NCBI GenBank assembly: GCA_046349775.1
Contig: JAXMBS010000003.1
Coordinates: forward strand, 1 to 64,000
Reading direction: 5' to 3'
DNA from: JAEUIG01 sp046349775
GTDB taxonomy: Bacteria; Planctomycetota; Planctomycetia; Planctomycetales; Planctomycetaceae
DNA: 64,000 nucleotides
The position numbers and the translations under genes were made by a program. The notes under the pieces were generated by a model, which saw only the letters and a program-made list of their open reading frames with translations, made no database searches and had not been told where the DNA came from. Shown one piece after another: positions 44,377 to 54,628 of the stretch. Positions within the stretch are counted from its first letter, which is position 1. Every line of letters starts with the position of its first letter.

Positions 44377-46674
44377 ATGTCCCCCTGGATCACCCAGCAT
44401 TTTCTGAATCCGGCCCTATTCTGGCCCGGCCTCGCGCTGGTCTCGATCCCGATCGTGATCCATCTGCTGAACCGGCTGCACTACCGCCGCGTACGGTTTG
44501 CCGCAATGGAGTTCCTGCTGGCCAGCCAGGAGCGCAACCGCCGCCGCGTCCTGTTCGAACAACTCCTGTTGCTGCTGCTGCGGATCCTGTTCGTGCTGCT
44601 GCTCGTTGCGCTCATCGGCCGGATGGTCCTGAGCGCCCAGCAGCTGTCGCTGTTCCGCGGGGCGAAGTCGCATCACCTGGTCCTGCTCGATGACAGCCTC
44701 TCCATGCGGGACCGGACCGGTGAGACCACCGCATTCGATGAAGCGAAGTCCATCATCCGCAAGCTGGTCGCGGAAGGAGCGAACCGCCCCGGCACGCAGC
44801 GATTGACGCTGCTGCTGGCGTCAAAGCCTGATGAGCCGCTCGCCGGCCTGGCGGCGCGAGACATCGACGATGTCCTGGTCGACGAAGTCACCGGACGGCT
44901 CGAGGATCTGTCCTGTTCGCACCAGGCGGTTGACCTGCAGTCCGCAGTTGTTGCCGCACAACACCGGCTGGATTCTGACCGCGACGACCTGCGGTATCTG
45001 CACATCCTCTCCGACTTCCGTCGTCGCGACTGGCACGACAGTCAGCCGATGACCGCCACGCTACGGGCGCTGGACGAAGCCGGGATCGCGGTCAATCTCG
45101 TGCGAACGGTTGCCGCAGACCACGAAAACCTGGCCATCAGCGACCTCAACGGCAACGTCGCGGTCGCGGCGGCCGGCGTGCCGGTGACGTTCGACGTCAC
45201 CGTCGCAAATTACGGAGGACAAGCAGCTAGCGACGTACGGGTCACATTGGCGGTCGACGGACGGACACTGCCGAAGAATCTCGTCTTCGAATCGATCGCA
45301 AACGGCCAGGAGCAGAAGCAGTCCTTTGAAGTCCGCTTTCCGGAGGCCGGTCCACATCGTCTGACGGCCTCCCTGATGCCCGACGCACTCGAGCCTGACA
45401 ACGATCGATTTCTGGCCGTCCCGGTGCCGAATGAGAATCCCGTGCTGATCATCGACGGCTCCAAAGGACAGGAGTTGGGAACCTATATCGCCGATGCACT
45501 GGCCGCCGACAAGTCGGTGACCGGCTACGCGCCGTTTGTCGCAGCGCCCGATTTCCTGCGGCAGACCTCGCTCGACCAATATCAGTTCATCAGCATGGTC
45601 GACGTGGCGGATTTGCCCCCGGACGACGTCGCCGCCCTGGAGCGCTACGTCTCAGCCGGCGGCGGACTGGCCTGGTTCCTCGGCGACGCCGTGCAACCGG
45701 CGTTCTACAACTCCGCTCTCTACAAGCAGGGCGCCGGCCTGTTTCCCGCGCCGCTGGGCAATGCCCCGCGCCTCTTGCCGCGCGATCCGTCGTCCAATGC
45801 CGGACCCGACATCGATCCCGCTGTGCATCCGCTGATGACAATTCTGACCGGCGATGGCCGCCTGTTCCTCGACCTGATCTTCGTCAATGCGTCGTATCCG
45901 GTCGACGAGCAGTGGTTGCTGCAGTCACTTCCTGATTCGTCCCAGGTCACGATGATCGCAAAACTCCGCAGCGGCCAGCCGCTGCTGCTGGAGCACACAT
46001 TGGGCAAAGGGCGCATCGTGACGTGCCTGACTGCCGCCGGACCTCTGCTGACTCCGGACGGATTGCCGTGGACCAACTGGGCGAATGGCCCCGCGGCCCC
46101 CAGCTACGCCGTTTTCCAGCTTGATCTGGCAAAGCGGATTGCCCGCCGCGACCGCGAATTGCCGCAACGCACGGTCGGCGAGCCGATCGAACAGTCGTTT
46201 CAGCGCGGGCAGTTTTCCGATGAGATCGAGTTTGTGTCGCCCGATGGGCGCGTAACACAGCTTCGGGCAGTCGCCAAAGAAGCCGGCGCTGAGCAGGAGC
46301 CAACGGCAGCCGGCGCGATAGCTCCGCTGGCCGCCAGTTTCCGCGACACCGATGCGCCGGGAATCTATAGCGTGCGACTGACGACCATGGACGGCCAGCC
46401 GCAGGAACAGTTGATCGCCTACAATGTGCCGGTCGCGGAAGGGGACCTTAAACTCGTGACGGACAGCGAACTGCTCGCAGCCGTCGGTCCGGTCCAGCAG
46501 CTCACGATCCAGCCGACCGGCGCATTCGACTGGATCCGCAGCGAGGCGCCTGGAGACGACATCCGCTGGGGACTGCTGGCGCTGCTGGTCGGCGTGATCA
46601 TCGGGGAGCAGGCACTCGCGTACCGGCTCAGTTACCATCCCGCCGGTCCCCGGCGCGCGGCAGCGGCGGCATGA
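44377..46674 (+). CDS. BatA-domain/VWA membrane protein
   Basis: The product has 765 aa. The N-terminal BatA (aerotolerance) domain PALFWPGLALVSIPIVIHLLNRLHYRRVRFAAMEFLLAS has two membrane segments. The VWA domain begins HLVLLDDSLSMRDRTG with an intact D-x-S-x-S metal site. A CARDB-like segment (VTVANYGGQAASDVRVTLAVDG) and a glutamine-amidotransferase-like region (LIIDGSKGQELGTYIADAL) follow, and a final membrane helix lies near residue 740. It is probably an envelope scaffold served by MoxR. The gene sits in the MoxR-DUF58-BatA-VWA series. Confidence 0.92.
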   Translation: MSPWITQHFLNPALFWPGLALVSIPIVIHLLNRLHYRRVRFAAMEFLLASQERNRRRVLFEQLLLLLLRILFVLLLVALIGRMVLSAQQLSLFRGAKSHHLVLLDDSLSMRDRTGETTAFDEAKSIIRKLVAEGANRPGTQRLTLLLASKPDEPLAGLAARDIDDVLVDEVTGRLEDLSCSHQAVDLQSAVVAAQHRLDSDRDDLRYLHILSDFRRRDWHDSQPMTATLRALDEAGIAVNLVRTVAADHENLAISDLNGNVAVAAAGVPVTFDVTVANYGGQAASDVRVTLAVDGRTLPKNLVFESIANGQEQKQSFEVRFPEAGPHRLTASLMPDALEPDNDRFLAVPVPNENPVLIIDGSKGQELGTYIADALAADKSVTGYAPFVAAPDFLRQTSLDQYQFISMVDVADLPPDDVAALERYVSAGGGLAWFLGDAVQPAFYNSALYKQGAGLFPAPLGNAPRLLPRDPSSNAGPDIDPAVHPLMTILTGDGRLFLDLIFVNASYPVDEQWLLQSLPDSSQVTMIAKLRSGQPLLLEHTLGKGRIVTCLTAAGPLLTPDGLPWTNWANGPAAPSYAVFQLDLAKRIARRDRELPQRTVGEPIEQSFQRGQFSDEIEFVSPDGRVTQLRAVAKEAGAEQEPTAAGAIAPLAASFRDTDAPGIYSVRLTTMDGQPQEQLIAYNVPVAEGDLKLVTDSELLAAVGPVQQLTIQPTGAFDWIRSEAPGDDIRWGLLALLVGVIIGEQALAYRLSYHPAGPRRAAAAA

Positions 46675-46795
46675 GTGCAGACTTCGTTAGTCGGCCCGCC
46701 CTTTCCGGCGTCAGTCGGGAAGGGCGTGGCGATGTGGCAAGACGGTTTAAAAGACGAATGAACTCGATTGTCTCGCCGTGGCGAGATCCACACTG

Positions 46796-49282
46796 ATGCT
46801 GAACGGACTCCACATTCCGACACTTCTCGCACAAGTCGAAGAGACCGCCGCGCGCACGTCGCGATCGCTCGAGATCGACTGGCCCGATTCCGTCCGGGAG
46901 TGGTCGCTGTTCTTGGGGTTTGCAGTCGCAATCGTCTTCGTAATCGGGATGTACATCCGCGACACGCGGACGCTGTCACGCGGTTGGACCGTGTGGCTGA
47001 CACTGCTCCGATTGGCCGTGATTGCGGGGCTGCTTGCGATCGCACTCAATCCCCAGGAGCGCACCCAGAAGGACGCCTTCCGCTCCTCGCAGGTGGCGAT
47101 CCTGGTCGACACGTCAACATCGATGCAGCAACCGGCCGGCGATCCCGGATCCTCAGGGGATGCGCCGCCGATATCGCGGATGGGTGCCGTCAGGGAACTG
47201 TTGACTCGCTCTCCATTGCTTGCCGAATTGCAGAAGACCCATAACGTTGACCTGTACACGTTCGACAGCCGGCTCAGCGAGCCGCTGCATCGCTTCGAGA
47301 CCAGTTACGATCCCCGGCATTCGGCGACGGCAAACGCTGAGCCGTCACCGTCCGGAGCTGTGACGACGTCCGCACCGCCGGACTGGGACAAACTGCTGCA
47401 AGCCAGCGGCAGTTCAACCCGGCTGGGAGACGCCGTCGATACATTGCTGTCGGAGATCAAGGGGAAAGCACTGTCGGGCGTCGTCATTCTGAGCGACGGC
47501 GCGTCGAACACCGGTCGCGATCTGCGACCGGCGATCGACCGGGCGCGCGGCTCCGGCGTGCGGCTGATCGCCGCCGGAGTGGGAGGCGTCCTCCCCCCGG
47601 TCAATGTCCAGTTGGCCCGGATCGTAGCACCGACCGACGTCCAGCTTCCGCAGGCCGATTCGGCCGGGGACGGACAGGACACTTTCGAAATCGTCGGCTA
47701 TGTGCAGGCCCAGGGCCTGGCCGGCAAGACGGTCCGCGTCGAACTGACCCGCAAGTACGCTGATGATCCGCAGCCCACGTCGCTCGAAACGCGAGAAGTG
47801 ACGCTTGCGGACGGGGCCGAACCGGCGGTCGTCGCATTCACCCAGACCGCGGAGAAGACAGGCGCGGTCGAATACCAGCTCGTTGTGCATCCGCCGGCGG
47901 GAGTTCGCGAGAGCCGCGAGGACGACAACCTGCAGTCGCGGACGGTCAACGTTTTCGACGAGCCGCTGAAAATCCTGATCGTCGCCGGCGGGCCGATGCG
48001 CGACTACATCTTCGCCAAGAACTCGCTGCACCGGCACCGGTCGATGCAGGTCGACATCTGGTTGCAAACCGGCGAACCCGGCATCAGCCAGGACGCCCAC
48101 AACATCCTGTTCGAGTTCCCCAAAACCCGCGAGGCGCTGTTCGCGTACGACGTCGTCGTCGCTTTCGACCCCGACTGGCAGCAGATCCCGACGGAGGCCC
48201 AGGAAATGCTCGAGGATTGGGTCGCCTCCGAAGGGGGCGGACTGATCCTGGTGGCCGGGGACGTCAACACGTCGGAACTCGCTGCGGCCATCTCCGATTC
48301 GGCCGCCGGCTCCAAACACCTGGCCAATCTCTATCCCGTGCTGCTGGAAGAGGTCCGGGGCCTCGGCGCGAGCGAACGGGCCCAGCAGGCGTTCCCGATC
48401 GGCCTCACCCAGGAAGGGAACGCAGCGGCGTTCCTGAAGCTCGAAGAGCAGCCGACGGCCGACGACGTGTGGGAGCGATTGCGCGTCTATCGTTGCTATC
48501 CCACGCGGGGACGCAAACGAGGCGCGACGGTCTACGCCGAGTTCACCGATCCGCAGGCCCGCGGCCGTGACGGGCAGGCGGTCCTGCTGGCCGGCCAGCG
48601 GTACAGTCAGGGAAATATTCTCTATCTCGGCAGTCCCGAAATCTGGCGGCTGCGGGCTGTTGACGAAGCATTCTACGACCGGTTCTGGATCAAGCTCGTT
48701 CGCAAGGCGGGAGAAGGCCGCACGCGCCGCGGCGTACAGGGGAGCATGCTCATTCTTGAAGGCCGCGAATACGACGTCGGCCAGACGATCCCCATCCGCG
48801 CCAAGCTGCTGAACTCGCAGTTCCGGCCACTCGACGATGCGGAAGTCGCGATGCGGATCACCGACCCGACCGGCCGCCCGCTCGTGCCGCCGCTCACCCT
48901 GCAGCGGGATCCCAATCGCCCTGCCGAATACACGGGCGACTTCCTCGCTCTGGTGCCTGGCGCCTATAAGCTCGAACTGGCAGTGCCGGATACGCACAAC
49001 GTCCTGACTGGCGAGATTGCCGTCCTGTTGCCGGCGCTGGAGATGGCCGATCTCCGGCAGAATGTGGCTCTGCTGACGCAGTTGGCCGAGGGCACCGGCG
49101 GCGCCTATGTGGCGATCGGCGATGCGCCGGCTCGGATCCCGGCCCTGCTTCCCAACATGGGCCAGCAGATCATCATCGACCAGCAGCTGCGCGAGCTGTG
49201 GGACCGGCAGTGGGTGCTGTACCTGCTGGTTGGACTGCTCGGCATGGAGTGGCTGACACGCAAGCTGCTGAAGCTGGCGTGA
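46796..49282 (+). CDS. VWA-domain membrane protein with amidotransferase-like fold
   Basis: The product has 828 aa. The ATG at 46796 was chosen over a GTG at 46778. Two helices near the N-terminus (SLFLGFAVAIVFVIGMYI and LLRLAVIAGLLAIAL) precede the VWA domain, VAILVDTSTSMQQPAG, with an intact D-x-S-x-S. KILIVAGGPMRDYIFAKNSL and GGGLILVAGDVNTSEL belong to the glutamine-amidotransferase-like fold usual in this family. The C-terminal helix is WVLYLLVGLLGMEWL. The order with MoxR, DUF58 and BatA is standard for planctomycetes; the function is unknown beyond probable envelope assembly. Confidence 0.9.
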   Translation: MLNGLHIPTLLAQVEETAARTSRSLEIDWPDSVREWSLFLGFAVAIVFVIGMYIRDTRTLSRGWTVWLTLLRLAVIAGLLAIALNPQERTQKDAFRSSQVAILVDTSTSMQQPAGDPGSSGDAPPISRMGAVRELLTRSPLLAELQKTHNVDLYTFDSRLSEPLHRFETSYDPRHSATANAEPSPSGAVTTSAPPDWDKLLQASGSSTRLGDAVDTLLSEIKGKALSGVVILSDGASNTGRDLRPAIDRARGSGVRLIAAGVGGVLPPVNVQLARIVAPTDVQLPQADSAGDGQDTFEIVGYVQAQGLAGKTVRVELTRKYADDPQPTSLETREVTLADGAEPAVVAFTQTAEKTGAVEYQLVVHPPAGVRESREDDNLQSRTVNVFDEPLKILIVAGGPMRDYIFAKNSLHRHRSMQVDIWLQTGEPGISQDAHNILFEFPKTREALFAYDVVVAFDPDWQQIPTEAQEMLEDWVASEGGGLILVAGDVNTSELAAAISDSAAGSKHLANLYPVLLEEVRGLGASERAQQAFPIGLTQEGNAAAFLKLEEQPTADDVWERLRVYRCYPTRGRKRGATVYAEFTDPQARGRDGQAVLLAGQRYSQGNILYLGSPEIWRLRAVDEAFYDRFWIKLVRKAGEGRTRRGVQGSMLILEGREYDVGQTIPIRAKLLNSQFRPLDDAEVAMRITDPTGRPLVPPLTLQRDPNRPAEYTGDFLALVPGAYKLELAVPDTHNVLTGEIAVLLPALEMADLRQNVALLTQLAEGTGGAYVAIGDAPARIPALLPNMGQQIIIDQQLRELWDRQWVLYLLVGLLGMEWLTRKLLKLA

Positions 49283-49427
49283 AGCAGTTTCAAGACCGGG
49301 AGGGCGAGGCTCCCGCCGAGCCTCTCGTGTGTGATTGCTGTCGATCGATGCACAGTAGTGCGATCGGAATCCGGCCAGGGTCAATGTCCCTGAGCGCAGC
49401 TCCCCCCAACGTTCATGCGCCGGCGGC

Positions 49428-49444
49428 CACTGGCTCCGCCAGTG
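49428..49444. repeat. short REP-like hairpin
   Basis: cactggc (49428-49434), a three-base loop and gccagtg (49438-49444) form a perfect seven-base stem. The core gccactggctccgcc (49426-49440) is identical to 26656-26670. It lies in the spacer between the convergent VWA and SUMF1 genes. Confidence 0.75.
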
Positions 49445-49511
49445 CGACTGCAAGCGGCGCTTCGGACGCATAGGCACGTGGGCACTACGAGGCGCTCGAA
49501 CCTTATCCGTG

Positions 49512-50801
49512 TTACTTCGCTCCCCGCCGTCGCCGTCCCGCCCCCGCCGGCGTTGCAGACGCCGGCGGCTCGTTGGAATCTGCGCTTGGCGGCGGCGCGT
49601 TGCTGGCCGCGGTCGCGCCCTTCAAATGCAGCACGCCGCGGAAACCGATGTCATCGGTCGGCGCCAGCATGGCCGCGTTGCCGCGATGCCACAACTGCCA
49701 GTCGGCCGCGCTGCCGCGGACCACGTGGTGCGCAGGGGGCGAACCCTGTTTCGGCCCTTTCCAGTCGGTCGGCACACCGCCGGCCGTGCCGGCCGCCTCT
49801 TTGTACGCATCGTCAGTGTAGAAGTCCGCGCACCATTCGCGGGCATTGCCGGCCAGGTCCATCGCGCCGTAGATGCTGCGATCCGCCGGATACGATCCCA
49901 CAGGATCGATCTGCTGCGGCGTGCGTCGTCGATGCCACAGCACGCGGCCGTCTCCCCAGGGATACAGGAACTGATTCGGCCCCCGTGCGGCTTTCTCCCA
50001 CTCCGCTTCGGTCGGCAGTTCCTTTCCCACCCACTTCAGGTAGGCGGACGCGTCGCGCCAGTTGACTCCGACCGCCGGCAGCGTGTCAGCGCCGCCGTGA
50101 TTCGCCGCCCGTCCCGGCAATGGGCGTGTTTCCTTCCAGTATTTTTCGTATTGCGCAAGTGTCACCTCAAAGACGTCGATATAGAAGGCGCTCACTTCGA
50201 CGGGATGCATGGGCGCGGCATCGGGATCGGCCCCCTCCCGTCCCTGCAGGAACAAACCCGCCGGCACCAGCACCATTTCTGAGCCGTCTTTCTCGCAGCG
50301 CAGCCGCAGCGGCAGGCCGTCTTCCGAGCGTCCCGCGTCTTCCACGACGGTAAACCCCGTCGGGGCGCCCCCGGTCGGCGCTGCTCCGAAACTCGTTCGT
50401 CCCTGGACGAGATCGTCCTCGAGCGCGACCATCGAGCTGTCGACGCCAATGGGGGGCTCGACAAGCGCCACGAGCGCGCCGGAGCGCGGATCGTCGGCGG
50501 AAACGACTTCCAGGTTCGGAATGTCAGCCCCGACATCGAACCGGTACGACGGCGGGGCATCGGGCAAGGCTTTCGCGCGAGGTCCGCTGCTCCCTTTGGC
50601 CGCGACAGCGCGGTTTTCCCCGGCTGCAGCGGTCGCTGTACTTCCTCCGGCGCCGGGCTGCGCCGCGACCGGCGTCGGCGGCGGGGCATTGGCAATCTCT
50701 CCGCCCCCTCCGGGGGGCGCCGACTTTGGCTGCGCGCCGCAGCCTGACAGCGCGAGCAGACAGCACAATCCCGCCAGCGTGATTCCAGCATTGTGCGTCA
50801 T
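49512..50801 (-). CDS. SUMF1/FGE-sulfatase-domain lipoprotein
   Basis: The product has 429 aa. The ATG at 50801 follows gggagag; the lipobox LLALSGCGAQ marks a lipoprotein. A 150-residue Pro/Ala/Gly-rich linker precedes the domain, which runs from MVLVPAGLFLQGREGADPDAAPMHPVEVSAFYIDVFEVTLAQYEKYW to VVRGSAADWQLWHRGNAAML. GKELPTEAEWEKAARG and NAREWCADFY are the usual lines. The catalytic Cys pair of formylglycine-generating enzyme is absent from the VVRGSAADW line, so this is more likely a C-type-lectin-fold binding or structural protein. It is in the same orientation as the HD gene upstream. Confidence 0.88.
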   Translation of the reverse strand: MTHNAGITLAGLCCLLALSGCGAQPKSAPPGGGGEIANAPPPTPVAAQPGAGGSTATAAAGENRAVAAKGSSGPRAKALPDAPPSYRFDVGADIPNLEVVSADDPRSGALVALVEPPIGVDSSMVALEDDLVQGRTSFGAAPTGGAPTGFTVVEDAGRSEDGLPLRLRCEKDGSEMVLVPAGLFLQGREGADPDAAPMHPVEVSAFYIDVFEVTLAQYEKYWKETRPLPGRAANHGGADTLPAVGVNWRDASAYLKWVGKELPTEAEWEKAARGPNQFLYPWGDGRVLWHRRRTPQQIDPVGSYPADRSIYGAMDLAGNAREWCADFYTDDAYKEAAGTAGGVPTDWKGPKQGSPPAHHVVRGSAADWQLWHRGNAAMLAPTDDIGFRGVLHLKGATAASNAPPPSADSNEPPASATPAGAGRRRRGAK

Positions 50802-50893
50802 GGATCTCTCCCGGTGGTGATGAGTGCCTTCCGTTTCACCGCCGTCAGTGGCTACGTACAGGGCGGCCTCAATCAGTGTCGCTGTGCGCTCCG

Positions 50894-52246
50894 TCATCGG
50901 CAAGCTCCAACGTCGGCAACAGAACCTTCAATCAGTGGTTCCCACGCATGGATTCGCCGCGCGCCGTCCCGGAACTCCGGAGCGACGAAAACCCGCACAC
51001 GTTTGACGTATTCATCGAACTGCGTTCGTGCCAGGGCCTCGACGACCGGCGAAACGCGGCGCAGCGGGCGATACACGTCCTGTTTCGGAAAGTAGATGTC
51101 GACCGCGAACTCGACTTCGCGATGCGCCGGCGGGGCGTCGATCAGGACGTCTGCCGACGTAACCTTTTGCCCCGTCTCGGCTGACAAACGCTCGGCCAGC
51201 CGCGCCGCACACTGTGCCACAAACGGATACGGCTTCCCGGCCAGTTGCGAGTAAACCGCACCGCCATCCTCCTGGTCGTGACCAAATTCGGCCGCCCGCT
51301 TGTACAACCGCCGCTGCGAACCGAAGACTCCCGACAACAGGCCCTCCCATGGCCCCCCCGCGGCCGCCGACCGCATTTGCGCAATCATCCCCGCATCGGT
51401 CTGACCGAACAGTTCCGACAAGTCGAGCCGGCCGTGCAGCTCGAAGAACGCACGGGCAAACATGCTCGTCGCCGACCGCACCGCGTGATGCCAGTACACT
51501 TCGCTGAACATCACGTAGCGCGCGAACACCATCAGTTCCGCAGCCGTTTTCCCCTTGTGCGTCAGTGCCAGGCCGTCTCCGGCCGCGTTCAGCACGAGCG
51601 ACTGGATCAGCCGCTGCTTGTCGAAATTGCGGCCGTACGGCACGCCGCAGTGCAGGCTGTCCCGCTCGAGGTAGTCCATCTTGTCGACGTCGATCGGCCC
51701 CGACAGGATCGTTCGCATCAGCCGCATCTGCGGCGTATCGCTGCGCGGCACAAGGACATCGAGCACTTCTCCCGGTTCGATCGACCACTGGCGGCGCAGC
51801 ACATCTGCCAGTTCCGTGTCCCCCGCCAGAAACCGGGCGGCATTCGCTTCATGCGGCGGCATGCCGCGCAGCGCCAAATCCTCGATCGGGTGACAGAAGG
51901 GCCAGTGACCGAGATCGTGCAGCAGCGCCGCAACGATCAGGACTTCGGCCGCGTGGCGGTCCACTTGCTTGTGGAACCGTTCGTCCTTCCGCAGTTGCGC
52001 CAGGAACCTGAGCGCGTTGTCGTAAACCCCGAGGGCGTGCTCGAACCGCGAGTGCCGCGCTCCGGGATAGACCCGCGCAACGAGCCCCAATTGGCTGATT
52101 TCCCGCAGCCGCTGAAACTCGGCCGTATCGACCAGCGCGCGGACCCGCGGCGTGAACGGAACGTTCTGTTCGTGCGGAATCCGGATCAGACTGCGTCCGG
52201 ACTCGCGGTCCGCCAGTTCCGGGATGTCCGAATACGCGTCCTGCAT
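50894..52246 (-). CDS. HD-domain dNTP triphosphohydrolase-like protein
   Basis: The product has 450 aa. The ATG at 52246 opens on MQDAYSDIPELADRESGRSLIRIPHEQNVPFTPRVRALVD, which begins the family; the longer frame adds residues with no similarity. The HD metal residues are visible: RHSRFEHALGV (His70), LLHDLGHWPFCH (His110, Asp111) and PIDVDKMDYLERD. It belongs to the SAMHD1/YfbR/dGTPase-like group that cleaves dNTPs or other phosphoesters. Its specificity is not readable. It is divergent from the DUF2079 gene. Confidence 0.9.
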   Translation of the reverse strand: MQDAYSDIPELADRESGRSLIRIPHEQNVPFTPRVRALVDTAEFQRLREISQLGLVARVYPGARHSRFEHALGVYDNALRFLAQLRKDERFHKQVDRHAAEVLIVAALLHDLGHWPFCHPIEDLALRGMPPHEANAARFLAGDTELADVLRRQWSIEPGEVLDVLVPRSDTPQMRLMRTILSGPIDVDKMDYLERDSLHCGVPYGRNFDKQRLIQSLVLNAAGDGLALTHKGKTAAELMVFARYVMFSEVYWHHAVRSATSMFARAFFELHGRLDLSELFGQTDAGMIAQMRSAAAGGPWEGLLSGVFGSQRRLYKRAAEFGHDQEDGGAVYSQLAGKPYPFVAQCAARLAERLSAETGQKVTSADVLIDAPPAHREVEFAVDIYFPKQDVYRPLRRVSPVVEALARTQFDEYVKRVRVFVAPEFRDGARRIHAWEPLIEGSVADVGACR

Positions 52247-52368
52247 GGGGCTTCGCGCGGCGGGCGAATCAGCGTGCACACATTTGCCGAATGTGGGATG
52301 CTCCAGGCTGCAATTGTAAGCGGACACGACCCGACGCGATACTGACGTTCAGCAGCACCCATCTGCCG

Positions 52369-54504
52369 ATGCTTTCCCGTCAAACGCCACCGTCTGCCTC
52401 TCGCCTCGTCGTCCCCGGACTTGCCGGTCGGGCGGCCGCACACCTGGTTCTGGGACTATTCGGCACGCTGCTGTATGCGCAGGCGGTTCTAGAAAGTGCG
52501 CAACTGTTCACGGCATTCGGCAGTGCGCCGACCTGGCAGGCCTTCGTCGCGCGGCTTGGCGCTCGGCCGGTCGCGGGCGATCCATCAGCGGTCGCCGTTT
52601 CGCTCGGCGCCGTTTCCGCTGTCGTTGTCCCGCTGCTTGCGTTCTTCCTCGCAATCGGCGCCGGACTGTTGCGGCGCGGTACGCAAGTCGGAGGGGTCGA
52701 TGCGGCCCTGCTCTGGGCCGACCGCGGCGGGCGCTGGTGGCTCCTCCCCGGCATCTGGTGGGTGCTGTCGACGCTGGCGCTCCTCGTCGGAGTGGGACCG
52801 CTCAGCACGCTTCTCGACCAGACATGCGAGGTCTGGCTGGCAGTATCGCTGGCCGGTTCAGTCAGTGCCTGGTTCACGGTTCGCCGTGAGTTGCGAACCG
52901 GCGCCGCGACGACCTCCGGTTTGGCGGACAACCAGCATGAACGCCGGCGCCTGTACATGGCAGTTGCCGTATCCGGACTGCTCTTCACCGCTCTGAACTG
53001 GGGACTGTGGTTCAATCTCCGCGTGCCGCATGGTGACTCCGCGATGTACGAGGAGCACCTGTGGAATGTCGAACACGGCAAGGGATTTCGCAGTTATCTG
53101 GACCAGGGGCTGTTCCTGGGCGAACACGTGCAGGTTGTGCACCTGCTGCTTTTGCCCCTGCACTGGCTCTGGCCGAGCCAAATGCTGCTGGAATTGTGCC
53201 AGGCATTCGCAATGGCCGCCGGCGCGATCCCGGTCTATCGCCTCGCGCAGCGTTTCGGCGGTTCGCCGCGCGCCGCTTTGCTGCTCGCCTGTGCGTACTT
53301 GCTGTATTTTCCGCTGCAGTATCTGGACCTGACGATCGATCTCAAGACGTTTCGACCGAACTCGCTGGGCGTGCCGGCGCTGCTATTCGCGCTCGATGCA
53401 CTGGAGCGCGGGCGACACCGGGCCTGTCTCGCGTGGCTCGCGCTGATGCTTTCCGCGCAAGAGGACTACGCCATCGTCATCTCGCTGCTCGGCGCCTGGA
53501 TCGCCTTGACAGCGGGACAGCAACAAAGTCAGACCGCAACTGCATCAAATTGGTCGCTGCGCGCGATGCTGCAACGAATTTTGTCCCCTGCGGCGCGTCC
53601 GCGGCTGCTGTTCGGCCTTGGACTGGCCCTGTTTGGCGTCGTCTATCTCGTGTTTGTGATGAAAGTCGTGTTCCCCTACTTCCGCAACGGCGTGACGATT
53701 CACTATGCCTCGTATTTCTCGAAGTTCGGCAAGACGCCTGAGGAGATCGTGCGGACGATACTGACACGGCCGGATCTCGTCCTCGCGGAACTGATCACTG
53801 TGCCGGCCATCCTGTACGCCGTCGGGCTCCTGGCGCCGCTCGGCGGATTGCCGTTGCGCGTGCCGGCACGGCTGTTGGTCGCAGCGCCGCTATTCGCATT
53901 GCTGTGCCTGAACGACCTGGCGCTCCAGCCGCCGGCGCCCGTCCATCATTTTCACGCGCCGCTTGTGCCGCTGTTGTTCTGGGCCGCGGCTGCGGCGCTC
54001 GGTCCGCAAGCGTCGACGTCTGCCGCAGCCGATACGGTAGTTCGCCGCGCACGGTTTGCCTGTTTATGCGCGCTGGCGACGGGCTTGTTCATGAGCATCA
54101 CTCCGCTGGGCTTCAAGTTCTGGGACGCGAACGGCTCGCGGAACTGGCACAAGCTGTATGTGCCGGACGAGCGGGCGCGGCAGTTTCCCGTCGTCGATGC
54201 GCTGATCCCGGCGGACGCACGCGTGGCGTCGACCGATTTTGTCCACGCGCGGCTGACGCACCGCGAGCGGTCGTACGACTACAGCGACTACGTCCGCAAA
54301 GTCGCCGATTACGAGGACCGCGTGCCGCTCGACACGGACTGGATCGTCATCGACATCGAGCACCCGTACAATTCTGCGGAGAAGAGCGCCGCGCTGCGGT
54401 CGAACCCGTATACGGCACTCCGCGAGGTGCGCGAGCAGCCCGAACAGTGGCAACTGGTCGACCATCCGGCGTCGCAATACTTCATCGTCCTCAAGCGGCG
54501 ATGA
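52369..54504 (+). CDS. DUF2079 polytopic membrane protein
   Basis: The product has 711 aa with roughly 12-13 membrane helices. The DUF2079 core starts at the line LRVPHGDSAMYEEHLWNVEHGKGFRSYLDQGLFLGEHVQVVHLLLLPLHWL and contains DLKTFRPNSLGVPALLFALDAL and AQEDYAIVISLLGAW. Family members are thought to be GT-C-type glycosyltransferases acting on lipid-linked sugars. The C-terminal 150 residues are soluble (DERARQFPVVDALIPADARV, DFVHARLTHRERSYDYSDYV). The ATG at 52369 is preferred over one 26 codons upstream. It is divergent from the HD gene. Confidence 0.86.
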   Translation: MLSRQTPPSASRLVVPGLAGRAAAHLVLGLFGTLLYAQAVLESAQLFTAFGSAPTWQAFVARLGARPVAGDPSAVAVSLGAVSAVVVPLLAFFLAIGAGLLRRGTQVGGVDAALLWADRGGRWWLLPGIWWVLSTLALLVGVGPLSTLLDQTCEVWLAVSLAGSVSAWFTVRRELRTGAATTSGLADNQHERRRLYMAVAVSGLLFTALNWGLWFNLRVPHGDSAMYEEHLWNVEHGKGFRSYLDQGLFLGEHVQVVHLLLLPLHWLWPSQMLLELCQAFAMAAGAIPVYRLAQRFGGSPRAALLLACAYLLYFPLQYLDLTIDLKTFRPNSLGVPALLFALDALERGRHRACLAWLALMLSAQEDYAIVISLLGAWIALTAGQQQSQTATASNWSLRAMLQRILSPAARPRLLFGLGLALFGVVYLVFVMKVVFPYFRNGVTIHYASYFSKFGKTPEEIVRTILTRPDLVLAELITVPAILYAVGLLAPLGGLPLRVPARLLVAAPLFALLCLNDLALQPPAPVHHFHAPLVPLLFWAAAAALGPQASTSAAADTVVRRARFACLCALATGLFMSITPLGFKFWDANGSRNWHKLYVPDERARQFPVVDALIPADARVASTDFVHARLTHRERSYDYSDYVRKVADYEDRVPLDTDWIVIDIEHPYNSAEKSAALRSNPYTALREVREQPEQWQLVDHPASQYFIVLKRR

Positions 54505-54628
54505 GTGGATAAACCGCAGCGATCAGCGAACTGATGAACGACCGCCGGATACCGTTGGGTGGGATGTTCACCTTGCTTATGCGCTATGACGCGCGCGGTT
54601 TGGAGGGAATTGCAACCTCCCGGAGCGT

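Noticed and set aside
47414..49477. 687-codon reverse open frame
   Set aside because: Shadow of the VWA gene; no motif and the wrong composition.
49512..50801. True formylglycine-generating enzyme for the sulfatase at 26757
   Set aside because: The catalytic Cys residues are absent and the protein is an exported lipoprotein, whereas sulfatase maturation is cytosolic in bacteria.
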